Source: Ureaplasma sp. ES3154-GEN
GTDB lineage: Bacteria; Bacillota_I; Bacilli_A; Mycoplasmatales; Mycoplasmoidaceae
NCBI RefSeq assembly: GCF_025780075.1
Contig: NZ_JAOXHM010000006.1
Coordinates: 41,362-105,361, forward strand
Direction: 5' to 3'
Length of the DNA: 64,000 nt
Under the pieces are notes generated by a model. That model worked only from the letters and a program-made list of their open reading frames with translations. It was not told where the DNA came from and searched no databases. Made by a program: the position numbers and the translations under genes. Shown here piece after piece: positions 1 through 10,928 of this stretch; positions within the stretch are counted from its first letter, which is position 1, and every line of letters starts with the position of its first letter.

Positions 1-663
1 GACAAAACCAACTTTTTGACGCAGCTTTTTGTAATTTTTTAATTTTTTTGTTAATTTGAAGTTAGTCTTAATATCAGGTAAATGACGAACTTCAAATTCC
101 TTAAGATCTTCAAACGATAAAGCATCATTAATTTCTAAATAACTATCTTCATCAATCCGAATAACCGCAACCTTGGCAACATTATTTAAATGATGATTAC
201 GTGTAAAACCTAAATCCTTAATAAATTTCACACTTTTAACTTTGCGCTTATATTGTCCTTCAAATAAAATTCGTGCGATTTTCTTATTTACTTTATTACT
301 AAATAGAACAAGAAAGTTTCAATCATCAAGTTTATAATTTCATAATTGGTTATTAATAATGTTATCTTTTTTATCGATAACGCCTAATAAGTGGTTACTA
401 ATATTATAGTAGTCACCCGCAACAATATCATCCACCATGATGTATCCATATTTTGACATTAATAAGCCGTTAAAATGAGTTACTAAAGTGGATTTACCTG
501 ATCCAGAATTACCAATAATGCAGTAAATTTTGTTTTTAGCAAAATCGTAATTAATATTGTTTAAAGCTACAAATTGGTTCTCCTGATTCTCATCATAAAC
601 CGCATATAAATTTTTGACGCTAATACTTAAATCGGGGTTGGATGTCCGCATTATTTTTGGCAT
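1..663 (-). CDS. ecfA2: ECF transporter ATP-binding protein EcfA2 (C-terminus beyond window)
   Basis: One of the two ATPases of an energy-coupling factor transporter, which powers uptake of vitamins or other micronutrients by S-components at the membrane. The N-terminus carries an ABC core with Walker A GNSGSGKST. Reading TGA as Trp (340-342 and 319-321), the frame stays open to the left window edge, where KNYKKLRQKVGFV, the lead-in to the Q-loop, is reached. About 110 residues separate Walker A from the Q-loop, far more than in a standard ABC domain; long insertions here are known in mollicute EcfA2 proteins. The start overlaps the end of ecfA1 by 13 bp, so the two are translationally coupled. 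The signature and Walker B motifs and the partner ecfT should lie left of the window. Confidence 0.9.
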
Positions 664-1532
664 ATTCTTTTAATCAACTCCTTGTTATTTAAGGTTAGAT
701 CAACATCTAAACCACTCTGTTTCAATAACTTTGATAATTTTAAAGTAAAAGGAATGTCTAAATTCATTGCCTTTAGTTTATCCTCGTTCTCAAAAACATC
801 TTGGGGTTTGCCAATAAATTGAACTTCCCCTGCCTTCATTACGATAACTTTATCTGCATTAATCACTTCTTCCATATCATGAGTAATGGAAATGATTGTT
901 TTTTTGGTTACATCCCGTAACCCTATCATTAATTCTTTTAATTCTTTTTTCCCTTTTGGGTCAAGCATTGACGTTGATTCATCAAAAATAATAACTTCAG
1001 GGTTAATTGCTAATACAGATGCAATCGCAACACGTTGTTTTTGACCACCTGATAGTTCAAGTGATTCACGTTTTAATAAATCATAAACGCCCGCTGCTTG
1101 AGCTGCTTCAGCGATAATATCTCAAATCTGATGGGAAGGCACCTTACGATTTTCAAGACCAAACGCAATATCATCTTCAGCTGTAATTCCAACAAACTGA
1201 TTATCAGGATTCTGGAAAACAATCCCAATATTATTGCGAAGAAATTTTAAATTAACCTCATTAATTTCAATTCCAAATAACTTAATTTTTCCGGATGCAG
1301 GTTTTAATAATCCAGTGAGTACTTTACTAATAGTTGATTTGCCTGAACCATTATGACCGATAATACACACATACTCGTTTTTGTTAATTTCAAAAGATAC
1401 ATCTTTTAAAATCACCCGATCCTCATTATATGAGAAATAAACATTTTCAAAACTTACAGCTGTAGCAGATTCGTTGATTAAATGATCGATTTCTTTAAAT
1501 TTAATAATAGTATTGTTCGTATTTTGTGACAT
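651..1532 (-). CDS. ecfA1: ECF transporter ATP-binding protein EcfA1
   Basis: Second ATPase of the ECF transporter, 293 residues once an internal TGA (about 1119-1121) is read as Trp. Walker A GHNGSGKST lies at residues 59-67, the Q-loop VFQNPDNQF near 108-116, the signature LSGGQKQR near 160-167, Walker B VIIFDEST near 181-188, followed by the H-loop ITHD. Length and motif order are normal for EcfA1. The order ecfA1 then ecfA2 on the minus strand, with overlapping ends, is the conserved arrangement, normally followed by ecfT. In mollicutes the module provides shared energy for several substrate-binding S-components encoded elsewhere. Confidence 0.93.
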
Positions 1533-1592
1533 AGATAAAAACCTTATGTGAATGTGGTTTAATTATAATAAATTATAATTATAACAAAAAAT

Positions 1593-1617
1593 AAAAACAA
1601 GCATAGAACTTGTTTTT
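1593..1617 (-). terminator. Intrinsic terminator of the rplK-rplA operon
   Basis: A perfect 9-bp inverted repeat (AAAAACAAG / CTTGTTTTT) around an 7-nt loop lies just beyond the rplA stop. On the minus strand it is followed by a U-rich run. Confidence 0.8.
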
Positions 1618-1639
1618 ATCTTTAGAAATATGTTAGTTA

Positions 1640-2329
1640 TTAGTTGTTTGGAATTAAAACCTTAACACCAGCACCCATTGTTGGTGAAATAGTAATATTT
1701 TGAATATATTGTCCTTTAACAGTTGATGGTTTACGAGAACGAATTAAAGTTAATAAAGCAAGAGCATTATCTTTAATTTTTTCTACATCAAAAGAAACTT
1801 TTCCAATATTCATATGGATATTTCCGTATGTATCAGTACGATATTCTAAACGTCCTTTTTTAAATTCTTTCACCGTTTTTAAAACATCAGTTGTAACAGT
1901 TCCAATTTTTGGGTTAGGCATTAATCCACGAGGACCAAGCACCTTTCCTAAACGAGCCAATTTTGGCATTACTTTTGGATCAGTAATAATAACATCAATA
2001 TCATTTAACATTTTTTCAATGTTTTGAATGTAATCAACGCCACCAAAATAGTTAGCACCTGCTGCTTTAGCATCTTCAGCACTTACATCTTCAGACAATA
2101 ATAAGACACGTACATCTTTTCCATTACCGTGTGGTAAAGCAATTGATCCACGTAGTTGTTGTTCAACTTTTGTCGTGTCTAAGTTTAATTTAACAGCAAT
2201 ATTCATTGAACCATCGAATTTTGTAATTGATTTAGCTTGTGCTAAAGCAATCGCTTCTTCTAAACTGTATGCTTTGTTTTTGTCAAAACCTTCATAAACA
2301 GCTTTTAATTTTTTTGTTAATTTACTCAT
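1640..2329 (-). CDS. rplA: 50S ribosomal protein L1
   Basis: L1 forms the mobile stalk of the 50S subunit near the E site and, as free protein, commonly represses its own operon by binding the mRNA leader. The 229-residue product is full length and shows the L1 hallmarks KLARLGKVLGPRGLMPNPK near residue 125 and a C-terminal segment TMGAGVKVLI. It starts 8 bp after the rplK stop in the same direction, so the pair forms the standard rplK-rplA operon. Few Trp codons occur, so the ORF is intact in either code. Confidence 0.97.
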   Translation of the reverse strand: MSKLTKKLKAVYEGFDKNKAYSLEEAIALAQAKSITKFDGSMNIAVKLNLDTTKVEQQLRGSIALPHGNGKDVRVLLLSEDVSAEDAKAAGANYFGGVDYIQNIEKMLNDIDVIITDPKVMPKLARLGKVLGPRGLMPNPKIGTVTTDVLKTVKEFKKGRLEYRTDTYGNIHMNIGKVSFDVEKIKDNALALLTLIRSRKPSTVKGQYIQNITISPTMGAGVKVLIPNN

Positions 2330-2337
2330 ACACTATT

Positions 2338-2793
2338 TTACTCCCTATCTGCCTTATAAGGACTGTATCCTTCGATTTTAATACCCATTTGCTTAGCAGA
2401 ACCTGCAACCATTCCCAGCGCAGTTTCTTCATCATAAGCAGTCATATCAACTAGTTTATAACGTGCAATTTCTAACGCCTTTTCCTTAGAAATTGTAGCT
2501 ACAACTTGTTTTTTTGAATCCTTAGCTCCAGATTGGATGTTTGCCGCTTCTTTTAGTAAGTAAGCAACCGGAGTTGTTTTTACAACAAAGTCGAATGATT
2601 TATCTTTGTAAGCAGTGATCACAACTGGAATAACTTTTCCGTTTTGATCTTTGGTTTTATCATTAAACGCTCTTGTAAATTCGGCCATATTAATACCGAC
2701 AGACGCTAATGCTGGACCTGGTTTTGCTTGGTTACCAATTAAATTTAATTTTGCGATTCTTGTAACTTCTTTTTTCTTTTTGACTACAGCCAC
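2338..2793 (-). CDS. rplK: 50S ribosomal protein L11
   Basis: L11 is part of the GTPase-associated centre of the 50S subunit. The family motif [16 protein letters not shown] (canonically GPALGQAGVNIMEFCK) is at the N-terminus and the C-terminal rRNA-binding domain is complete. I place the start at a GTG (2791-2793, reading MAVVKKKK) rather than three codons upstream, because a GAGG Shine-Dalgarno sequence lies 8 nt before this GTG and family members usually begin near here. That gives 151 residues. The gene is followed directly by rplA. Confidence 0.93.
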   Translation of the reverse strand: MAVVKKKKEVTRIAKLNLIGNQAKPGPALASVGINMAEFTRAFNDKTKDQNGKVIPVVITAYKDKSFDFVVKTTPVAYLLKEAANIQSGAKDSKKQVVATISKEKALEIARYKLVDMTAYDEETALGMVAGSAKQMGIKIEGYSPYKADRE

Positions 2794-2919
2794 ACGCAAC
2801 ACCTCATATATCTTTCTATTTAAATATTTTTAGTATTCGCTACGTGGTTTAACGATAGTTCTCATGTTTTAAACCATCTTCCACATGCTTATATATTAAA
2901 AAATGTGTCATTACAACAC
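2794..2919 (-). promoter_or_regulatory. rplK leader, probable L1-binding operator
   Basis: The about 125-nt 5' leader contains a helix GGTTTAA/TTAAACC (2846-2852 with 2869-2875) flanked on one side by GGAAGAT and on the other by ACG. A helix with such an asymmetric internal loop resembles the L1 autoregulatory site known from rplK leaders. The hairpin is seen; L1 binding is inferred. Confidence 0.5.
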
Positions 2920-2925
2920 GTATAT

Positions 2926-2954
2926 ATTATATTAAAAAAATGATAGAATACCAA
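2926..2954 (-). promoter_or_regulatory. Promoter of rplK-rplA
   Basis: On the minus strand a -35 box TTGGTA (2949-2954) is followed after 17 bp by a perfect -10 box TATAAT (2926-2931). Confidence 0.6.
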
Positions 2955-3004
2955 ATTAATTAATATTAATGTAAAATAAATAAATATTAAGCTCGAGGGA
3001 TTTT

Positions 3005-6000
3005 ATGCGTAATTTTTGATTATTAATGAAAAATATGTTTAAACTGCTTTTTAGGTCAAGAACCCTAATGATTCAGTTGTCAATCTTAATGATTATCTCT
3101 ACTATTGTGATCACCACAACTACAATAACTATTCAGCGTTTAAATAAATCTCAAGCGGATTTAAAAAAATCATCTATTGCAAGTGAATCTTATTTAGAGC
3201 CGTTAAATCACGATCAACTTGTTTTTGAACCTATTCCACTGGCATCAAATCGCATTCAATATGATACAAATGAAGTTGTTAAACTGCAAGTTTTTAACCA
3301 AGCAAAACTTTCAAACAACTATTTTAACCTTGCCGATCAAAATGCTTTTAAACAATTATATTGACCCCACACAATTGACCAAAAGGTTGCAAATTTAGAT
3401 GGAAATATCGACTGAAACTATTTAAACACTCATTCCTTATCAACTGTTTTTTGATTAAATAATAACCAGAGTCAAAATGATGATGATGCGAATAGCTATC
3501 ATGATTTAGTCTTTGATAATATTAATCAAAAAACCAAGCTCGTAGGAATTCAAAAACTAGATTCTGGGCGAATTCTTTTCAAAACTCCGAGTTTAAAAAC
3601 AGGTTTATTGAAGTACGAACCATATTTAAAATTAAATATGGGTGTTGCACAAACTAATGCTAATTTTTTAACTTTTTATCAATTTGATAAAAGTCTTCCA
3701 TTCGGTTTAAAAAATTTTATTCAAAATCCTATGGTGATTAAAAATATTGATATTAATGAACAAAAAATTATTCAATCACCAAGTTATCGAGAATTTGATT
3801 ACCGGGTTTTTAATAGCTTTCATGACACATGAACTAAAGTAATTGAATTCTTAGAAAATAATACAATAAGCAGTAATTACGTAGCTGTTCCCTTGCATAT
3901 TGATCTGAAGCAATCGTCAGATGAATATGTCTTTTTTGCAAATTACTTACGGCACCAAAAACCTGATTTAAACCAGATTAATGAAAATAATATTCTCTAT
4001 GAATATGAAATTCCAATTGCTGACAGAGAACAAATGTATTACGATTTGTTTAAAAATTATTTATTTATTCCCCAGGAATTAGCAGATGATCCTAAACAAT
4101 TTAATCGAATCCAGGATATGATTGCAAATGCAAAAAGTTTATTGAACACAAAAATCAAAGAAGAAACTCGTGTTTTTTACGAGTATTCACGACAAAAATT
4201 TCTCGCTAATGAACGACAATTAAACTATGTACAAAGTCAATTGTCCCAAAATAAAGAACAATTAAAGCTAAAACCAAATGATCAAAATTTATTACAACAA
4301 AAGCGACTATTAGAAGCTCAGATTAATAACTACCGTAACAACAATTTTGTTTATAAATATTTACAGTCAAAAAGTTTTATTCAAACTCTTGATGACTACG
4401 AAGTTTTTTATAAAAAACACGAATCTGGAATTTTTAATGATTCAAAATCTGACACAAATTTTATTGTTGTAAACACTAGTCAACCAACTTATAAAAAAGG
4501 GCAAGTGGTCAAAGATGAATTACGGATTAACAATATAGTTACTGTTAATCCAAAATTAAAGGATTCTCTAAAATTTAATAAAAAATATGAACGAGTTTAC
4601 TTTCATAAATCATTACCAACATTTGCAAATTTTGATACTTTATTTTTAAACTACAAAGCTTTTTTGCAATATTTACTCACAACATACAATAATGATTCTA
4701 GCCAAGACGCAAGCATTCCGCCTGCGGAACGAGACTATACATCATATATCACACCAGGAATTATTTATAAGTATAATCTATTGGATTTTTTTCGTATTAT
4801 ATATGAAAATGGTGATTGGTTAACATCGAGTGAATATCAACAAGAGGCTGATCATTTTAGTTATGATCTTTATGACCAATTTATTTATCAACCAAATAAA
4901 AATTTCACTATTCCTGTTCAGATAAATTCCTTCAATAAACAAGACGAATTAATTGCTGTTTATCGTGAACCAAACACACAACAAGTGTTTAACTTTCCTG
5001 CCTACTATTTAAACGAAGATAGCGTTTTTGTAATGACTAATGATCAGTACAGAAACCAAGCAAAAACCCTGCAATTAGAAAATATTATTGTTAAGGGTAG
5101 TAAGGACCAAAAAAACCACCTAGCTTTAAGAAAGGCTAAACGTTTTTATGATTTAGATTATGATGTATTTTCTCAGGTTAATGATCTACAAGCGCTAATT
5201 AAATGAGCAGAAACATCACCCTTAAAGCTAAAAAATTTGCAAAATGCAATTAATGGTTTCATCCGTTTATTCATTTTTCATAACTTTCAAATTAACGGGG
5301 ATAGCTATTTAATTGAATCTGTTGTTCAAAAATCTAACGATATTCAATTACCATTCAATATTAATATTTTTGAAAAAACATCTGATCTTGCTTATGTTTC
5401 ATCCGCTTATTTGCAAGCGCACAATAAGGATTCAAACAATCCTAAAAAACCAGGTGATTTGCAAACATATTTAGAAGCACAAAAAATGGTGTATAAGAAA
5501 AATGATAATCAACCACCATTCTACGAAATCAATGGGCTAAAAATTGCGAAAGATTACGATTCATGATTACGCTATGTTGTTCCTGATGAAAATAAAATTG
5601 AAATTAATAATCAGTATTTTTATATTTTAGATGGTGTTGATTCGGCTGAATTTTTATTCCCCGCAATTAATGCTGATGATATTCTAATTGATCCATCAAA
5701 AAGTGCTGTTTTATATGTGAACCAAGGTGGTTTTGATAAACTAAAAGCATATAATAGTTCTGTTGATATTCTCTCTTACTACACACTTAAATCTGACACC
5801 AAACCATTTGAATATTTCAAACGTAGCCAATTATTTGAAAAACTAAAAAAAGATTTTGACGCAAGTCATAAAGCAAAAATATACACCAAAAAGGAAGCAA
5901 TCAAAACATTCCCTCTTTACGCAAAACGTGTTGGTTTTCTAGATCGTTTAACATATATTGTACTTACAATTGCAATCGTTCTTGTTTCTTTAATTATGAT

Positions 6001-9000
6001 TCTAGGAATGTATTTTGTAGGAACAAGTTTGCGAAACTTGATTAAGAAAAAACAAATTATGTTTGCAACTTTGCTCGCACAAGGTCAGAGTAAATTTAAA
6101 ATTTGAGCGTCGTTTTTACCTTTTTATGTTTTACCACCTATCATTACAGTTTTAATCGCTTATCCAATTGCCTTCTTTTTGCAGCCGTATATTATGAGTT
6201 TATTTAGTCCATACTGATTTATCAGTTTGCCTACAAACTTTGTATCTGTTGGTTGGATCTTTGCGTTATTAGGTGGCTTAGCAGCCATTTTGGCTGTTAT
6301 TAGTGCAATTGCAATTCTTAAAATTCTAAGTAAACCGGTTGCAGAAACAATGAAAGGTGATCCTGGGTTTAAGTTGAACAAACTAATGATGTCATCACGC
6401 AAAATATTATCTAAATTTGGAGCAAGTGCAGTTTTACGATCAACTTATGTTTTATCAAATATTGTACGAATGAGTATTTTAATGATTATTAGTAGCTCAT
6501 TTACTATTACTGCTACGGTGTTAGCAACAACCAAAAATAATTTCGTTTCATCCGCTATACATACAAATAAACAGCGCTCATATCAGTATGCAGTAGATTT
6601 ATATTCTCCAACAAACCAAGGAGGTTTATACTATACTTCTCCATACCACCTAATTGGTACTGCAACTAAAAATGCTCCAATGAAACCAATTGTTCAACAA
6701 GTTTTATTGGACGCAAAAATAATTAATTACGCATATGAGCCTGTCGATATAATTTACCACGACCAAAACGAAAAGCAGTTTATTATAAAAAGTGTTATTA
6801 ATCATGATGGTTTTATCCCATTTGATTATTTATCATTACCTGATGGCAATGTTTATAACTTTGAGCAAATTCGACTGCATAAGCGTCCACAAACAAAAAT
6901 TATTAGTTTTGAACAAATTAACCCAGATTGGCAAGTGATTGACAAAACTAAATTAGGTTATTTTATTTTTGAAAATCATCACCAGTACATTCAAGTTAAA
7001 AAACCTAATCAAACACCTAATTTAACCCTTGTTTATCAGCACAATGAAAAAACATTGCAATTAGAACCTGTCAAACAGGATAGTAAGTTTGTTTATTTTG
7101 ACGTCTCGCCGCTTCAACAAACACTTGGCTTATATGTTTTAAAAGGTTTATACAAGAATGAAGAATTAGTTTATAAACCAGAGTTATTTGCAAATAATTT
7201 GTTAACTTTAGACTACCAAAAACACGGTTATTTCTTTTATGACCATAACACACGTTTGCCTTTTATTTATTTCAACCATCTTCCTAGCGATTTAGAAGAT
7301 CAAAACTTAATTTTATATTTACGTTATAACAATATCACTAGTCAACAATTAACAAGCAAAGTTGTCAATAACCAAGTAATATTTGATTTAAGTCATCTTG
7401 AATATTTGAATGAACCCCAATTAAATTCAACTAATACTTATAGAATTCAATATCTCGCAAGTGATGCAAAAGTTATTTATAGTCAGGATAAACAAAATTT
7501 AAGTGATAATATCCATTACTATAATAATAGTTTGTACTTATCTAATATCACAGATATTCATAATGTCCAATTTGATTATATGAACACTAATCGAAAAATA
7601 AATGTAGAAATTAGTGCAATACCATTATGTAATCCTAACCATAAAAACAATGCAATTTGCACCAAACCATCCGAACCCAAGCAACAACAAATTCTAGGCA
7701 ATTTCTTGCGTCCTGGGATTGTACAAATCAATTACCAACATTTATTAACCAACCATATTTCCGAAATCAAAAAAATCGCTTACCAAGACCAACAAATTAA
7801 CTTGTATTTAAATAATCTTGATCAAATTTACAAATATGGTGTAAACACATTACCTTATTCAACAATTGCATATAACAATGCAATGCGGGTAATTAATAGT
7901 GTGGATGATAAAAATGGACCAATCACCTTCGGTCCAATTTTATCAAACACCTATTTCCCATCTCCTTCAACCCAACCTGAAATCTTTGAAAATATTGAAT
8001 TCTTGGATTCAAAAATTATTACTAAAATAGCACTAGATGGTAATATTCAAGTAGATACCGGACAATTCCCAATCCAATTCAACCCGTGAGTTTTTGCAAA
8101 AACTTTCTTACCAACCCAAGTTTCTGGAAAAGCGGAAGCAAACTCTCAATCATTACTCGAAGCAGCATTTAGGGAATTTGGTTACAAATTCGATACAAAT
8201 AAACAAAAAGTAAACCAACTTTTTGATGTACCTGATCTAAATAATCCACAAATTGTTCATAAACAATTTTCCTTATGAACAGTTACTGGTAAACCGCCCT
8301 TATCAGAAAATGATCCTGATAATTTCTTTATTAAAAAAGATGGTGTTTGACAATTTAATCTTGCCGATAATATTGGAACAAAAAAAGGTGCTGCCCAATT
8401 CCGCCCTGAATTTGTACGTTTAATTACGCAAATTCTAACTAGCAAGAAGCTAAATCATAAACAATATAAAATCGCTTTAAAAACAGTTAATTTTGATTCA
8501 AATGAACAAATGCAAACATATACTTATTTAACTGGTCATTTATTAATCAATAAAAAGCCAAGCAAAGCAAAAATTCTGGGAATAAATTATGAGCAAAACC
8601 TTGATGAAAAGACAAAACAATTAACTTTCTATGATGATCAACAAAAGGATTTATTAAATTTAATTAAAAATGACGATATTAATCAACAGGCATACCCTCT
8701 GCTAATAAATGCGGTTGTTGCGAAAAAGTATCAACTTCGTGTTGGGGATGAAGTTAACTTTGATATCAATAATCATATGCGTCGATTCACCGACCAATTC
8801 AATAACCACAAAAAAGATTATCAGACACGTTTTAAAGTGGTTGGGATTGTTGATACACATATGGATGAACAATTTTATATTAATCAAAAAATTGCAAACG
8901 AATTAATTGGTTTTAATGCGTATAAAAACCAGAAGGGTTATGAACGAGGTTATGAAATTTCGTCCGAACGATTATTTAATGGTTTTTTCACAAAAGAAAC

Positions 9001-9739
9001 TGAACCATTATTCTTTTATAATATTGCATCTTTTTATTCTCCATCAGGCTTAACACCAGCACTAGGAAATTGACCGATTAATGATATTAATTTTAACGAT
9101 GAATTTTCAAGCAGTGCAATCTTCTATATGATGTTATTATCATGGGCTAAAATTAACGAAATCATCAGCGATGATCCTAACTATAATCCCGTTGATTTCA
9201 GCCAGTTGAACATGAAAAAATTAGCACTCAAGATTCGGGAAATTTTTGGACAGCAAGTTGTTGTTCCTTCATTCGTGGGGGTAGATGCAAATCAAGAAAA
9301 TACAATTTTAGCAAAAACCATTGACTATACAATCTTTAATATTTTCTTAATTGTAATGTTGTCTTTACTTCCAACACTATTTATCATCATCATTGTAATT
9401 GCTTCTACATTAGCAAATGAATCCCAAAAATCGATTGCAATGATGAAAGTCTTGGGAACAAACAATTTTAGAAACGTGCATAACTTTATGTTTGTATATC
9501 CAATTGTTTGAATAATTAACATCATCTTCTCAATTCCTTTAGCTTTTGGTGTAATTGAATTATATAAACTAGCAATCTTTAATGCCTTTAATATTATTAT
9601 TAGTCCTATCATTCCATGATGAATCTTTATTCTCACTTTCGGTTTAGTAGGTATGATTTTAATCGGTGCATGGTTACTAACATACTACAAAACAAAAAAT
9701 CTCAACCTTGCATTAGCATTAGCAGAAAATAAAGAATAG
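3005..9739 (+). CDS. Giant FtsX/MacB-like ABC transporter permease (2,244 aa)
   Basis: A single 2,245-codon frame from ATG (SD GAGGGA four bases upstream) to TAG, interrupted only by TGA codons at Trp positions. One membrane segment lies at about residues 20-42. A first FtsX-type core follows (helices near 985-1008, 1040-1065 and 1081-1106), then a further anchor near 1151-1176. A second FtsX core sits at the C-terminus (near 2111-2137, 2166-2185 and 2196-2228). Large hydrophilic, presumably extracytoplasmic segments of about 930 and 930 residues separate these. The second core contains ESQKSIAMMKVLGTN, typical of FtsX permeases. The layout matches the mycoplasma large FtsX-like permease family, whose substrate is unknown. 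No cognate ATPase is adjacent; a lipoprotein gene follows after 117 bp. Confidence 0.88.
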
Positions 9740-9847
9740 AAAGTATAAACTTAATACTATAATGAGTTGTTCCTTGTCTATAAAATTTCCAATTAAAACC
9801 TTTAATTAAAAAATAATTAATAAATGAAGCAAAAAATATTAAAAAAA

Positions 9848-9854
9848 GGGGGGG
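9848..9854 (+). repeat. G7 homopolymer (A7G7 tract) in the ribosome-binding region
   Basis: Seven A followed by seven G (9841-9854) end two bases before the ATG of the next lipoprotein gene. The G tract is also the only plausible Shine-Dalgarno sequence. Such a G run is striking in DNA this AT-rich and is a candidate slippage site. Confidence 0.75.
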
Positions 9855-9856
9855 AC

Positions 9857-10714
9857 ATGAAAAAGTATACAAAAATATTATTTAGTAATCTTAGCCTGAT
9901 TGCGACAAGCATTGCAATCACAAGTTTAGCTACTACCTGTTTTAATGTTAATAAACCAACTACAAAAAAACCCGAACAAATTGATTGAGATTTTTTTAAT
10001 AGCAATGTTGTTGTTCAATACAAAAATCAAACAAATACTTCTTTTAAAGAAGTTCCTAATAGCTTAACTGGCGAACTTTTTGAATTTATAACAAATAACA
10101 ACAATATTACAGTGCTTTTTGTAAGTGCATTTAAACAAAATAAAGCAATTAACGTTACATATAAACTAAAAAGCAATAATCAAGTTTCATGACTATTCAA
10201 TCAAACAATTGATTCCCGTTACTTTAAACAATTAAAAACTAATAACAAATCAAAGACATCGGATATACCAATACCAAATGATAGTAGCATTATAGAGGAA
10301 GATAAAAAAAGAAAACTACTAAAAGAAATTGAAAAAATTGAACGACCATCTATTGTTGAAAAATCAAAATTTTACCCCTATCTTTGGGTCGATAATATTT
10401 GAAGAATTAAAGGTTATAAAAACTACATACACATTAGTTGACGAGCACGAGATGAGGCGGTCATTGAAAATAAAATTGTTTTATACAAAAACGCGCAAGA
10501 TGAGTATAAAAATAAGCGTGCAAAATTATTTATTCGTTTGGATGATGGAAAAACATATACCTTCTTAATTCCGATTATTTGGGATGGTCAATCTGAAGTC
10601 GCTCTAGAAAAGCGATTCCAAAATAAAGATCTGGCAATTATTGGAATTCAAACAATTGATGGAGAAAAAATCGAAATCAAGCAAGAAAATAATCAGGTGT
10701 ACTTGCCTTTCTAG
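9857..10714 (+). CDS. Lipoprotein of the NxxF-x2-VPNSL family
   Basis: A 285-residue protein (TGA = Trp at several codons). It has a lysine-rich start, a hydrophobic signal segment and the lipobox SLATTC with Cys28 as the predicted lipid anchor. Residues about 55-115 resemble the start of the lipoprotein at 39114: both have a NT.F..VPNSL motif, then an LF.F segment and a K-rich hydrophilic stretch, so I regard them as paralogues. The remaining C-terminal half is unlike anything I recognise. The gene follows the giant permease without an obvious terminator and may be co-transcribed, which would make it an accessory surface component. The function is unknown. Confidence 0.8.
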
Positions 10715-10928
10715 TTAATAAATATACGTAATTTCACCATAAAAATATATTTAGTAAATTTTATATTTTGCTAAATAATAAATTTTTATATACAATAAAA
10801 AAATAATGTTTAAATAAATATAAACTCTTTAGAAAATTTAGAAGTAAAAAATAAAATAATATAAGCTACTAATAAATTCAACTTTTTATTTATTGGTAAT
10901 CAAAAAAATTATTTTTTAAAACAAATAT
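10715..10928. other. AT-rich spacer before the DUF31 lipoprotein gene
   Basis: About 210 bp of very AT-rich sequence with no open frame I would call. It probably holds the promoter of the following gene, but no clear -35/-10 pair stands out. Confidence 0.4.

Noticed and set aside
3005..9739. Chain of separate ORFs suggesting a frameshifted pseudogene
   Set aside because: All pieces share one frame and each break is a TGA at a plausible Trp site, so it is one gene in code 4.
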